Shown here: positions 44,719 to 53,790 of the stretch, one piece after another
How positions within the stretch are numbered: position 1 is the stretch's first letter
How the letters are laid out: the number at the start of each line of letters is the position of its first letter
NCBI GenBank assembly: GCA_963714145.1
Contig: OY970235.1
Location: 9,052,001-9,116,000, forward strand
Source: JBBWZH01 sp035544115
GTDB taxonomy: Bacteria; Actinomycetota; Actinomycetes; Mycobacteriales; CADCTP01
DNA length: 64,000 nucleotides
Direction of reading: 5' to 3'
Position numbers and translations under genes: made by a program
Notes under the pieces: generated by a model
Databases searched by the model: none
What the model saw: only the letters and a program-made list of their open reading frames with translations
What the model was told of the DNA's origin: nothing

Positions 44719-46374
44719 ATGTCCGTGTCCTACGCATCCGGTGTCTCGGCCGTCCCGCTGCTGGGCGAGACGATCGGCGCGAACTTCGCCCGGGTGGTCG
44801 CGGCCTTCCCGGACCGGCCGGCCCTGATCGACCGGGGCACCGGGCCGGCCACCGTCCGCCGGTACAGCTACGCCGAACTCGCCGCCGAGGTGGACGCCTG
44901 CGCGCTCGGCCTGCTCGACCGTGGCATCGGCACCGGCGACCGGGTCGGCATCTGGGCGCCGAACTGCGCCGAGTGGATCGTCGTGCAGTACGCCACCGCG
45001 GCGATCGGCGCGATCCTGGTCAACATCAACCCGGCGTACCGCACGCACGAGCTGGGGTACGTGCTGAACCAGGCCGGCATCCGGCTGCTGGTGTCGGCGC
45101 CGGCGTTCAAGGGCAGCGACTACCGGGCCATGGTGGGCCAGGTGCGGCCGGACTGCCCGGAGCTGGCCGAGGTGATCTTCATCGGCGACCCTGGGTGGGA
45201 TGCGCTGCTCGCCGCCGGCCGGGCGGCCGACCCGGCCGCGCTCGCCGAGCGGCAGGCCACCCTCAGCGCCGACGACCCGATCAACATCCAGTACACCAGC
45301 GGCACCACCGGCTTCCCGAAGGGCGCCACGCTGTCGCACCACAACATCCTCAACAACGGCTACTTCGTCGGGGAGCTCTGCGGCTACACCGAGTACGACC
45401 TGGTCTGCATCCCGGTGCCCTTCTACCACTGCTTCGGCATGGTGATGGGAAACCTGGGCGCCACCAGCCACGGCGCCTGCATGGTGATCCCGGCGCCCGG
45501 CTTCGACCCGGCGGCGACCCTGCGCGCGGTCGCCGAGGAGCGCTGCACCTCGCTCTACGGGGTGCCGACGATGTTCATCGCCGAGCTGGGCCAGCCCGAC
45601 TTCGGCTCGTACGACCTGTCCTCGCTGCGCACCGGGATCATGGCCGGCTCGCCCTGCCCGGTGGAGGTGATGAAGCGGGTGGTCGCCGACATGGGCATGA
45701 CCGAGGTGACCATCTGCTACGGGATGACCGAGACCTCGCCGGTCTCCACCCAGACCCGGGCCGACGACGACCTCGACCGCCGGGTCGGCACGGTCGGCCA
45801 GGTGCACCCGCACCAGGAGGTGAAGGTGGTGGACCCGGCGACCGGGCGGACCGTTCCGCGCGGTGCGCCGGGCGAGCTGTGCACCCGCGGCTACTCGGTG
45901 ATGCTCGGCTACTGGGCCGAGCCGGCGAAGACCGCCGAGGTGATCGACGCGGCCCGCTGGATGCACACCGGCGACCTGGCCGTGATGGACGACGCCGGCT
46001 ACCTGAACATCGTCGGCCGGATCAAGGACATGGTCATCCGGGGCGGCGAGAACGTGTACCCGCGCGAGATCGAGGAGTTCCTCTACACCCACCCGGACAT
46101 CGTGGACGCGCAGGTGATCGGTGTCCCGGACCCGCGGTACGGCGAGGAGTTGGCGGTGTGGGTCCGGCTGCGCCCGGGCGCGGCCGAGTTGACGGTCGCC
46201 GCGCTGCGCGAGTTCTGCGCCGGCCGGCTGGCCCACTACAAGATCCCCCGATACGTCCGGGTGGTGGACGAGTTCCCGATGACCGTCACCGGGAAGGTCC
46301 GGAAAGTGGAGATGCGGGAGCGGTCGATCATCGAGCTCGGCCTGCAGGACGCCGCGGCGCAACCACATGCCTAG
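44719..46374 (+). CDS. Fatty acid/medium-chain acyl-CoA ligase (AMP-binding)
   Basis: 551 residues. ANL-superfamily adenylating enzyme that activates a carboxylic acid to its CoA thioester. A3 motif YTSGTTGFPKGATLSH, A5 YGMTETSP, A7 MHTGDLAVMDD, A8 GRIKDMVIRGGENVYP and the catalytic A10 lysine in TGKVRK are all intact. GGGAGG precedes ATG 44719. Its stop codon lies inside the first unit of the 21-bp repeat array that follows. Confidence 0.95.
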   Translation: MSVSYASGVSAVPLLGETIGANFARVVAAFPDRPALIDRGTGPATVRRYSYAELAAEVDACALGLLDRGIGTGDRVGIWAPNCAEWIVVQYATAAIGAILVNINPAYRTHELGYVLNQAGIRLLVSAPAFKGSDYRAMVGQVRPDCPELAEVIFIGDPGWDALLAAGRAADPAALAERQATLSADDPINIQYTSGTTGFPKGATLSHHNILNNGYFVGELCGYTEYDLVCIPVPFYHCFGMVMGNLGATSHGACMVIPAPGFDPAATLRAVAEERCTSLYGVPTMFIAELGQPDFGSYDLSSLRTGIMAGSPCPVEVMKRVVADMGMTEVTICYGMTETSPVSTQTRADDDLDRRVGTVGQVHPHQEVKVVDPATGRTVPRGAPGELCTRGYSVMLGYWAEPAKTAEVIDAARWMHTGDLAVMDDAGYLNIVGRIKDMVIRGGENVYPREIEEFLYTHPDIVDAQVIGVPDPRYGEELAVWVRLRPGAAELTVAALREFCAGRLAHYKIPRYVRVVDEFPMTVTGKVRKVEMRERSIIELGLQDAAAQPHA

Positions 46375-46576
46375 CCGTTCCGGCCGCATGCCTAGCCGTT
46401 CCGGCCGCATGCCTAGCCGTTCCGGCCGCATGCCTAGCCGTTCCGGCCGCATGCCTAGCCGTTCCGGCCGCATGCCTAGCCGTTCCGGCCGCATGCCTAG
46501 CCGTTCCGGCCGCATGCCTAGCCGTTCCGGCCGCATGCCTAGCCGTTCCGGCCGCATGCCTAGCCGTTCCGGCCGC
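46367..46576. repeat. Ten perfect 21-bp tandem repeats
   Basis: Unit ATGCCTAGCCGTTCCGGCCG plus C, ten identical copies without spacers or mutations. The first copy supplies the last codons and TAG stop of the acyl-CoA ligase gene. In another frame the array encodes MPSRSGR repeated; it also contains GCATGC and CGGCCG palindromes. Perfect identity suggests recent expansion by slippage. Confidence 0.95.
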
Positions 46577-46689
46577 GTTGTCGTAGCGCTGGCATATCTT
46601 CGTGCCGGCCGGCCCACCGGACCTATAGCCTGGGTGACCGCGAGGCTGATCTGGGCGATGACCTGCCCCGAGCGACGACTGGAGAAATT

Positions 46690-47073
46690 GTGCCGACCGG
46701 CAAGGTGAAGTGGTTCAGCGCGGAGAAGGGCTTCGGTTTCCTCTCCCGCGAGGACGGCGATGACGTCTTCGTGCACCGTGATGCGCTGCCCGCCGGCACG
46801 ACCGAGTTGAAGCCGGGCCAGCGGGTCGAGTTCGGCATCGCCCAGGGCCGTCGCGGCGACCAGGCGCTGCAGGTGCGCGTGCTCGACCCGATCCCGTCCG
46901 TGGTGAAGGCGCAGCGCAAGCAGCCGGACGAGATGACGATGATCGTCGAGGATCTGATCAAGCTGCTGGACGATGTCTCCAACTCGTTCCGCCGCGACCG
47001 CTACCCGGAGCGCTCCACCGCCCGCAAGGTGGCCACGGTCCTCCGCGCCGTCGCGGACGACCTGGAGGCCTAG
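46690..47073 (+). CDS. Cold-shock-domain protein with C-terminal extension
   Basis: 127 residues. Cold-shock domain at 1-65 (KGFGFLS, DVFVHRDAL), then a helical extension (MTMIVEDLIKLLDDVSNSFR, VATVLRAVADDLEA) characteristic of actinobacterial long CSPs. GGAG lies six bases before GTG 46690. RNA binding is expected; the extension is of unknown role. Confidence 0.94.
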   Translation: MPTGKVKWFSAEKGFGFLSREDGDDVFVHRDALPAGTTELKPGQRVEFGIAQGRRGDQALQVRVLDPIPSVVKAQRKQPDEMTMIVEDLIKLLDDVSNSFRRDRYPERSTARKVATVLRAVADDLEA

Positions 47074-47301
47074 CGCGCCCTCGGCCCGGCCGGCCGATCG
47101 CGGCGGAGGGCGCGCGGGCGACCGCGCCCGGTCAGCGGAGTCTGCCCGAACGGGAGCGGTGTGCTCGCGACCATGCCGGGGCGGCCTGGGCCGGAGGTAA
47201 TGTCGGCTGACCGGAAGTCCGACATGGCGGGTAGTTCGGGGTGGCCGTAGGCCCGGCCCTCGAGCCGCCGGCCGTCCGGCGGCCGAGGGGAGTGGCAGCG
47301 G

Positions 47302-49380
47302 ATGCGCGTGGCGGAGCGGCCGCTCGCGCAGCGGCCGAGGCATCTCCCGGCGGCGCCGCCGGGGTCCGGCCGGCAGCCGGTGCGGGTGCTCGTCTGGGTG
47401 CTGCACCTGGGGTTCCCGCTCGCCGGGTTGTGGCTGCTGCTGGCCCAGCCTGAGCTGGACGCCCGGTGGCAGCACGGGTTCAGCCACCTGGCCCTGGTCC
47501 TGGCGGTGGCGCTGACCTCGATGGCGGTCGGCGGCGTGATGGGGCGGGCCGCCGGGCGGCGCGGCGACGCGCGGCTGTTCCTGGTGTCGCTGTCGTTCCT
47601 GACCAGCGCGGGCTTCCTCGGCCTGCACGCGCTGGCCACCCCGGGCGCCCTGGCCGGGGACGTGAACGCCGGTTTCGACCTGGCCCAGCCGGTCGGGCTG
47701 GCGATCGCCGGGGTGTTCGCACTGGTCTCGTCCTGGCCGCTCGGGCCGGCCGCGGCGGCGCTGATCCAGGGTCGGGCGCGGCTGCAGTTCGCGGTGATCG
47801 CGCTGCTCGTCGGGTGGGTGCTGCTGGCGGTGCTGGACCTGCCGCCCGTTGCCGGGCCGCCGCCGGACCCGGACTCGCTCGCCATGATCGGGCCGGCCGG
47901 CCTGTCGATCGCCGCGTTCACGGTCGCCGCCGGCCGGTACTGGGCGCTGCACCGGCGCCGGCCGGCGGTCATGCTGCTCAGCCTGGTCACCGCGTTCACG
48001 CTGCTGGCCGAGGCGGCGCTCGCCGCGGTGGCCGGGGAGCGCTGGCACCTGTCCTGGTGGGAGTGGCACCTGCTGCTGCTGGCCGGCTTCGGCTTCGTCG
48101 CCTACAGCGCGCACGTCCAGTACCGCCGGGAGGGCTCGGCGGCCGGGTTGTTCGACTCGATCACGCTGGCCGAGACCCGGCGGCAGGTCCGGCACGAGTA
48201 CGAGGCGGCGCTGGAGCAGCTGGTCGGCGCCCTCGAGGAGCAGGAGCGCTCCGGGGCCCCGGCCACCGCCCCGGTCGCGGCCCGGGTCGCCGCGCGGTTC
48301 GACCTGAGCGAGGGGCAGGCCGCGGTGCTGGACCGGGCCGGCGCCGCGCTGGCCGCGGAGCGCGGGCTGTCCCGCCGGCTCGGCGCGCTGGTCGGGATCG
48401 GCGAGCAGACCCGGATCCGGACCGGCGAGGCGGAGTTCCTCGCGGCGGCGCTCGCCCGGGCCGGGCCGGCGTACGGCCCGCTGGAGGTCGCGACCGCCGA
48501 CAACGGGCTGGTCCGCGTCGGCGGCCGGGAGCACGAGACCGCGGCGCTGGCGGCCGGGCCGGTGAGCTGGGCCGGCCGGGTGCTGTGGCCGCTGACCGTC
48601 CGGGGCCAGGTCGCCGGGGTGCTCGCGGCGCCGGCGCCGGCCGGCCCGAGCCTGGCCCGGGACCGGGCCATGCTGGACACGCTGGCCAGCCAGCTGTCGA
48701 TCTCGCTGGAGAACGTCCGGCTCTACGCGGAGCTGACGACGCTGTTCCGGCAGTACCTCTCCCCGGACGTGGCCGCGGCCCTGCTCGCCGACCCGGGCCA
48801 GGCCGCGCTCGGCGGCTCCATGATGGAGGTGACGGCCCTGTTCGCGGACCTGCGCGGCTTCACCACGTTCTCCGAGCAGGTCTCGCCGAGCACGATCGTG
48901 GACGTGCTCAACCGGTACCACTCGGTGGCGGTGCCGGCCGTGCTCGGCAACGGCGGCACGGTCGTCCAGTTCGTCGGCGACGCGCTGCTGGCGCTGTTCA
49001 ACGCGCCGGCCCGGCAGCCGGACCATCCGCGCCGGGCGGTGCGGGCCGCGCTCGACCTGCAGCGCGGCGTCGCCGAACTGGCCGCCGGGCAGCCGGGGTG
49101 GCCGCAGTTCCGGGTGGGCATCAACACCGGCCCGGCGCTGGTCGGCAACATCGGCAGCGAGCAGCTGCGCGGCTTCAACGCGATGGGCGACGCCGTGAAC
49201 GTCGCCGCCCGGCTGCAGAACCTGGCCGAGCCCGGGCAGGTCGTGATCGGCGCGGCCACCCGGGTGGTGCTCGGCGCCGCGGTGACCGTGGAACCGCTCG
49301 GTGACCTGGCGCTGAAGGGGCGGACCGGGACGACGACCGCGTACGTCGTGACCGGGCTCCAGCCGGCGGTCGGGCCGTGA
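47302..49380 (+). CDS. Membrane class III adenylate/guanylate cyclase with GAF-like domain
   Basis: 692 residues. About six membrane helices at the N-terminus, then a GAF-like sensory region, then a class III cyclase domain from about residue 500. Catalytic residues are visible: metal Asp in LFADLRGFT (about 514), second metal Asp in FVGDALLALF (about 557) and the Asn of GDAVNVAARL. The substrate-selecting positions cannot be judged safely, so cAMP is likely rather than proven. Its stop overlaps the start of a Crp-family gene, so synthase and receptor are co-translated. Confidence 0.9.
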   Translation: MRVAERPLAQRPRHLPAAPPGSGRQPVRVLVWVLHLGFPLAGLWLLLAQPELDARWQHGFSHLALVLAVALTSMAVGGVMGRAAGRRGDARLFLVSLSFLTSAGFLGLHALATPGALAGDVNAGFDLAQPVGLAIAGVFALVSSWPLGPAAAALIQGRARLQFAVIALLVGWVLLAVLDLPPVAGPPPDPDSLAMIGPAGLSIAAFTVAAGRYWALHRRRPAVMLLSLVTAFTLLAEAALAAVAGERWHLSWWEWHLLLLAGFGFVAYSAHVQYRREGSAAGLFDSITLAETRRQVRHEYEAALEQLVGALEEQERSGAPATAPVAARVAARFDLSEGQAAVLDRAGAALAAERGLSRRLGALVGIGEQTRIRTGEAEFLAAALARAGPAYGPLEVATADNGLVRVGGREHETAALAAGPVSWAGRVLWPLTVRGQVAGVLAAPAPAGPSLARDRAMLDTLASQLSISLENVRLYAELTTLFRQYLSPDVAAALLADPGQAALGGSMMEVTALFADLRGFTTFSEQVSPSTIVDVLNRYHSVAVPAVLGNGGTVVQFVGDALLALFNAPARQPDHPRRAVRAALDLQRGVAELAAGQPGWPQFRVGINTGPALVGNIGSEQLRGFNAMGDAVNVAARLQNLAEPGQVVIGAATRVVLGAAVTVEPLGDLALKGRTGTTTAYVVTGLQPAVGP

Positions 49381-50069
49381 TGACCGGGCCGGCGGTGACC
49401 CGGCCGGCGGTGGAGTTCCTCGACCTGCTCTCCGAGGCCGACCGGGACGAGCTGATCCGGTGCGGCGCCCGGCGGGACTGGGCGCCCGGGGAGGTGCTGT
49501 TCCGCGAGGGTGACCGCACCGACTTCGTGGTGATCCTGGCCCGCGGCCAGGTGAAGGTGACCTGCGACATCGAGGCCGGCGGCGAGGTCCTGCTGGCGGT
49601 CCGCGGGCCGGGCACGCTGCTGGGCGAGATCGCCGCGATCGACGGGGAGCCGCGCTCGGCGACCGTCATCGCGCTGGAGCCGGTCACCGCGATCGTGGTC
49701 CCGTTCGCGGACTTCAGCGACTACCTGCTGGGCCACCTGACAGCGGCGATCCTGCTGCTGCGGCTGGTGGCCAGCCGGCTGCGCGACGCCGACCGGAAGC
49801 GGTTCGAGTTCGGTGCGTTCGACACCACCGGCCGGGTCGCCGCGCGGCTGGTGGAGCTGGCCGAACGGTTCGGGTCGCCGGTCGCCGAGGGGGTCCGGAT
49901 CCAGATGCCGCTGTCCCAGGACGAGCTGGCGGCCTGGACCGGCGCCTCCCGGGAGGCCGTCGCGCGCTCGTTGCGGCTGATGCGGGCGCACGGGTGGATC
50001 AGCACCGGGCGGAAGAACGTGATCATCCGGGACGTGGCGGCGCTGCGCGACCGCGCCCAGTCCGGCTGA
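49377..50069 (+). CDS. Crp/Fnr-family transcriptional regulator
   Basis: 230 residues. cNMP-binding jelly roll (FREGDRTDFVVILARGQVKV, LLGEIAAIDGEPRSATV) and a C-terminal Crp helix-turn-helix (LSQDELAAWTGASREAVARS, then LRLMRAHGWI). The GE...R-S/T pattern of a cyclic-nucleotide pocket is present. GTG 49377 or ATG 49380, both overlapping the cyclase stop; the context says it probably senses the product of that cyclase. Confidence 0.93.
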   Translation: MMTGPAVTRPAVEFLDLLSEADRDELIRCGARRDWAPGEVLFREGDRTDFVVILARGQVKVTCDIEAGGEVLLAVRGPGTLLGEIAAIDGEPRSATVIALEPVTAIVVPFADFSDYLLGHLTAAILLLRLVASRLRDADRKRFEFGAFDTTGRVAARLVELAERFGSPVAEGVRIQMPLSQDELAAWTGASREAVARSLRLMRAHGWISTGRKNVIIRDVAALRDRAQSG

Positions 50070-50181
50070 CCGTCGCGCCGATCCGGCCCGGCGACACGGC
50101 CCGCCGTTCCAGCGGTCGGGCGGTCCAGACGGTCCGGACGTCCGGGGTCGGGACGGCCCGGACGGGCCCGGATGGCCGGGA

Positions 50182-50304
50182 GGCCGGACGGCCCCAGGTC
50201 CGGGTGGCCGGACGGCCCCAGGTCCGGGTGGCCGGACAGCCCCACGGTCCGGGTGGCCGGACGGCCCCATGGTCCGGGTGGCCGGCGGTCCGGGGGCCGG
50301 GCGG
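50182..50304. repeat. 24/25-bp degenerate tandem repeats in the gap 50070-50431
   Basis: GGCCGGACGGCCCCAGGTCC and GGGT repeated at 50182, 50206, 50230, 50255 with a partial copy at 50280. The rest of this 362-base gap between the Crp gene and the convergent RTX gene is low-complexity GC-rich sequence in which I see no gene. Confidence 0.8.
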
Positions 50305-50431
50305 TCGGGGCGGGGCCGGGTGGCGGAACGGGACCGACCGTCCCGACCGGATGGTCGGGACGGTCGGTGGGTGTGGGGCGCCGGCCGGATCCGCGGGGGG
50401 TGCGTGCCCGGCCGGCGCCGTCAGTGGGGTG

Positions 50432-51778
50432 TCAGAGCTCGCAGTTGATCTTGTCGTCACCGGAGTCGGCGGTGCAGGTGTCGGCGGTCCCGTCGCCGCC
50501 GTCCACCTCGTCGTTCTGGATGACGCCGTCGACGCCGTTGATGGTGTCGTTGCCGGCACCGCCGAGCAGCGTGTCGTTCCCGCCGCCGCCGGTGATCCGG
50601 TCGTTCCCGTTGCCGCCGCTGATCTGGTTCGACTCGACGCCACCGGTCACCGTGTCGGCCGCCGTGCCGCCGACCACGTTCTCCACCGTCGTGCGGACGG
50701 TGTCGTTCTCACCGGCCGCGCCGTCGTTGCCGGCCGCGTCGAGGGTGACGGTCAGCGGGGCGGTGCGGGCGTCGTAGTGGATGGTGTCGACGCCCGTGCC
50801 GCCGTCGATCAGGTCATTGTCCGGGACAGTGGCGCTCGGCCCGGGCCCCCCGTTGATGCTGTCGTTCCCGGCGTCCCCGTTCAGGATGTCGGTGTTGCCC
50901 AGGCCGTCGATGGTGTCGTTGCCGGGGCCACCGGTGATGACGTTGAAGTCGGCCGACCCGGTCAGCGTGTCGCCGGCCTGGCCGCCGGTCACGCTCTCCA
51001 CCCGGACGTTGGTGTCGAGCTCGCCGGGCGCGCCGTCGTTGGCCACCGCGTCCAGGGTCACCGCGACCGCGCCGGTCCGGGATGCGTAGGAGACGGTGTC
51101 GAGGCCGGCGCCGCCGTCGAAGACGTCCGCACCGTCGGACGCCGTGTCGGAGGACTCGAGGGTGTCGCTACCGTCGCCGCCGAGGATCCGGTCGTTGCCC
51201 GGGCCGCCGTCGAAGCGATCCGCACTGGCGCCGCCGGTGAGCGTGTCGACGCCGGACCCGCCGGAGAAGACGTTGCTCAGCGAACCGCCGGTGAGGGTGT
51301 CGTTGCCCGGCCCGCCGACGAGGACGTCCACGTCCTGCCCGACGGTGCCGGTGGTGTTGATCGTGTCGTTGCCGGCGCCGCCGCTGAGCACGGCCGGGGC
51401 GGTGATCGACTTGGTGATCCGGTCGTCCCCGTCACCGGCGTCCAGCGTGATCCGCGCGGCGGAGCTGCGCGGGCACGAGACCTTGTTCCGGTTCACGGCC
51501 GCGCAGCCGGAGAAGCTGGTGATCACGTCGCCGGTGTCCTCGACGAAGAAGAAGCTGCTGTTCACCGGGTCGTCCGAGATCGTGATGTTGTTGGCCCGGC
51601 CGTCGGCGGCGATCACGAGGTAGATGTCGAAGCCGAAGCGCTGCACCGTGGTGCCCTGTGCGGCGTTTGCGCTCGATGCCGAGATCATCGCCTGGGCGGC
51701 GACGGCGGCGATGGCCACGCCGCCGGCCGCCCACCGGCCAAGCCGGCGGGTGGAACGCTTCCTGGTGCGTGTTTCCAT
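50432..51778 (-). CDS. Secreted RTX-type calcium-binding protein
   Basis: 448 residues. Signal peptide (basic RKRSTRRLGR, hydrophobic AAGGVAIAAVAAQA, cleavage near SANA). The mature part has about ten GGxGxDxxx nonapeptide units of the hemolysin type, such as GGAGNDTIN, GGPGNDTLTGG, GGDGSDTLESS and GGAGNDTINGV, which wind into a calcium-binding parallel beta roll. No enzyme domain is attached. Such proteins fold outside the cell on meeting Ca2+. Aspartate/asparagine-rich, few cysteines. AGGAGG precedes ATG 51778. Confidence 0.92.
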   Translation of the reverse strand: METRTRKRSTRRLGRWAAGGVAIAAVAAQAMISASSANAAQGTTVQRFGFDIYLVIAADGRANNITISDDPVNSSFFFVEDTGDVITSFSGCAAVNRNKVSCPRSSAARITLDAGDGDDRITKSITAPAVLSGGAGNDTINTTGTVGQDVDVLVGGPGNDTLTGGSLSNVFSGGSGVDTLTGGASADRFDGGPGNDRILGGDGSDTLESSDTASDGADVFDGGAGLDTVSYASRTGAVAVTLDAVANDGAPGELDTNVRVESVTGGQAGDTLTGSADFNVITGGPGNDTIDGLGNTDILNGDAGNDSINGGPGPSATVPDNDLIDGGTGVDTIHYDARTAPLTVTLDAAGNDGAAGENDTVRTTVENVVGGTAADTVTGGVESNQISGGNGNDRITGGGGNDTLLGGAGNDTINGVDGVIQNDEVDGGDGTADTCTADSGDDKINCEL

Positions 51779-52076
51779 TGCGTACAGCCTCCTGAGGGGA
51801 TGTGCGTCTGATGGCCTGCTGGGCCGGCGGTCGGGGGGACCGCTAGCGGCCTGTCGCCGGCTTCGCGCACGCCCGGGCCGGCCCGTCGGCGCGGCCCCGG
51901 ACCCCGGCTCGTGCCGGGCGACCTTGGGCGTAACAGGAGGAGATCAGGGTGGGCCGGTCGCCGTCTGTGTCGTTCTGCATAGACCGGCCCGGAGCGCCCG
52001 ATCGGGCAAGCGGTACGCTTACCGCCGGCTGCGGGCGGTCGCCCGTGGTCCGCGGCCGGGCCCGGCCGCGCCGCGG
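51779..52076. other. Intergenic region upstream of the RTX gene
   Basis: 298 bases without a convincing gene. It holds the RTX ribosome binding site and, at 51996-52007, the perfect 12-base palindrome GCCCGATCGGGC, which may be an operator or the end hairpin of mqnD. Confidence 0.4.
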
Positions 52077-52928
52077 TCAGCGCAGCGGGGGGCAGGGCGG
52101 GGTCAGGCCGGCGGCGGCCGCCCGGCCCAGCAGGCCCTCGATGGCGGCGTAGCCGTCCGCGCCGAGGTCGCGGGTGAAGTCGTTCACGTACAGGTCGATG
52201 TGCTGCCGCTGCACGGCCGGGTCCATCTCCTGGGCGTGGCTGGCGACGTACTCCCGGCTGGCCGCCGGGTCGGCCCAGGCGTGCTCGACCGAGGCACGGA
52301 TCACCGCGGTCAGCCGGGCCGCGTCCAGGGTGCGCCGGGCCAGGATGGCGCCGAGCGGGATCGGCAGGCCGGTGCTGCCCTCCCACCACTCGCCCAGGTC
52401 GGCCAGGCTGGTCAGGCCGTAGGCCGGGTAGGTGAACCGGGCCTCGTGGATGACCAGGCCGGCGTCGTACCGGCCGTCCCGCACTCCGGGCATGATCTGG
52501 CTGAACGGGACCACTTCGATCCGGCCGGGCACCCCGGCGCCGGCCGGGTCGGCGGCCCAGAGCCGGAACAGCAGGTACGCGGTGGTGCGGTCACCGGGCA
52601 CCGCGACCGTGGCACCGGTCAGGTCGGTGCGGCCGGCGGTCAGCACCAGCGGGCCGCAGCCGCGGCCGAGCGCGCCGCCGCAGGGCAGCAGCGTGTAGTC
52701 GCGCAGCAGCCAGGGCAGCGCCGCGTACGACACCTTGACCACGTCGAACTCGCCCCGCTCGGCGGCGCCGTTGGTGACGTCCACGTCGGCGAAGGTGACC
52801 TCGGCCGGTGGCGCGCCGGGCAGCAGCCCGGCCGTCCAGGCGTGGAAGACGAACGTGTCGTTCGGGCACGGCGAGTGGGCCAGCGACAGCACCGGCTCGG
52901 TCCTCCGGGCGCCGGAGAGCTCGGTCAT
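52077..52928 (-). CDS. mqnD: 1,4-dihydroxy-6-naphthoate synthase (futalosine pathway)
   Basis: 283 residues; periplasmic-binding-protein-like fold enzyme that makes 1,4-dihydroxy-6-naphthoate from cyclic dehypoxanthinylfutalosine in menaquinone synthesis. Family motifs SLAHSPCPNDTFVFHAW, KVSYAALPWLLRDYTLLPCG, GPLVLTAG, DAGLVIHEARFTYP and the late HIDLYVNDFTRDLG are present. The start ATG 52928 follows mqnB by 79 bases. Confidence 0.95.
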   Translation of the reverse strand: MTELSGARRTEPVLSLAHSPCPNDTFVFHAWTAGLLPGAPPAEVTFADVDVTNGAAERGEFDVVKVSYAALPWLLRDYTLLPCGGALGRGCGPLVLTAGRTDLTGATVAVPGDRTTAYLLFRLWAADPAGAGVPGRIEVVPFSQIMPGVRDGRYDAGLVIHEARFTYPAYGLTSLADLGEWWEGSTGLPIPLGAILARRTLDAARLTAVIRASVEHAWADPAASREYVASHAQEMDPAVQRQHIDLYVNDFTRDLGADGYAAIEGLLGRAAAAGLTPPCPPLR

Positions 52929-53007
52929 GAGGTGGCCTCCGGAGTGGGCATCGCAGCGAGCGCCAGCGAGTGCGGTGTGGAGCGGGGGAGGCCGCCGGGA
53001 AGCATGG

Positions 53008-53694
53008 TCATGGCAGCGGCTCCTGTAGCAGGTCGGCGGTGGCCCGGCCCAGGGTGCCGAGCGCGGCCGGAAGGTCCCAGCTGGCGCGGTCGCGGCGGCC
53101 GACCGGGTTGCTCACGGCGCGCAGCTCCAGGATCGGCACCCCGTACGCCTCCGCCGCCGCCCAGCCGCCGGCGCCCTCCATCGCCTCGGCGGCCGGGTCG
53201 TAGCGGGCCACCAGTTCGGCCGCGCCGGCGTCGGTCCCGGTCACCGTGGACACCGTCAGGATCGGGCCGACGACCGCGCCGGTACGGGCGGCGGCGAGCC
53301 GGACCAGGGCGCGGTCCGGCAGCGCCCGGTCGGCGCCGAAGCCCAACTCGCTGATCGGCAGGAAGCCGCCCGGCGAGTCGGCGCCCAGATCGGCGTGCAC
53401 GATCGCGTCGGCCAGCACCGCGTCGCCGACCCTGGCCCGGCCGGCGAACCCACCGCCGATGCCGGCGACCAGCAGCAGCGCCGGCCGGCTCAGGCACAGC
53501 GCGGTCGCGGCGCAGGCGGCGGCCCGGGCCGGGCCGACCCCGCCGGACAGCACCACCACGCGGCCGGCGCCGGTCTTGACCGCGGTGCCCCGGTACGGCC
53601 CCAGTTCGACGGGTTCGCCGTTGTCGAAGTGACTCAGCACGGCGGCGGCTTCCGCCGGCACCGCGGTCAGCACCAGCACATCGTCCCCGGCCAC
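53008..53694 (-). CDS. mqnB: Futalosine hydrolase
   Basis: 228 residues; nucleoside phosphorylase-like hydrolase that removes hypoxanthine from futalosine. LVLTAVPAEAAAVLS, VLSGGVGPARAAACA, AGIGGGFAGRARVGDAVLAD and the active-site AEAMEGAGGWAAAEAYGVP motif (Met-Glu) are visible. The GTG 53694 has a -10-like TAACCT on the minus strand seven bases upstream, so a leaderless start. With mqnD it shows that this organism makes menaquinone by the futalosine route. Confidence 0.94.
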   Translation of the reverse strand: MAGDDVLVLTAVPAEAAAVLSHFDNGEPVELGPYRGTAVKTGAGRVVVLSGGVGPARAAACAATALCLSRPALLLVAGIGGGFAGRARVGDAVLADAIVHADLGADSPGGFLPISELGFGADRALPDRALVRLAAARTGAVVGPILTVSTVTGTDAGAAELVARYDPAAEAMEGAGGWAAAEAYGVPILELRAVSNPVGRRDRASWDLPAALGTLGRATADLLQEPLP

Positions 53695-53790
53695 CCCACC
53701 GAGGTTAGTTAGCTGCCGGTGCCGCCGCCCGCCCGGGCCTGCCGCCCGCCGGGACGCTCGGCTCCGCGTCCCGGGTGGCGGTGCGGCGGG

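Noticed and set aside
46367..46576. CRISPR array
   Set aside because: Units are contiguous and identical with no spacers, and no cas genes are nearby.
44563..49026. Very long open frame (about 1490 codons) on the minus strand
   Set aside because: It runs antisense to several well-identified genes and the 21-bp array; Arg/Gly/Pro-rich composition is the shadow expected at this GC content.
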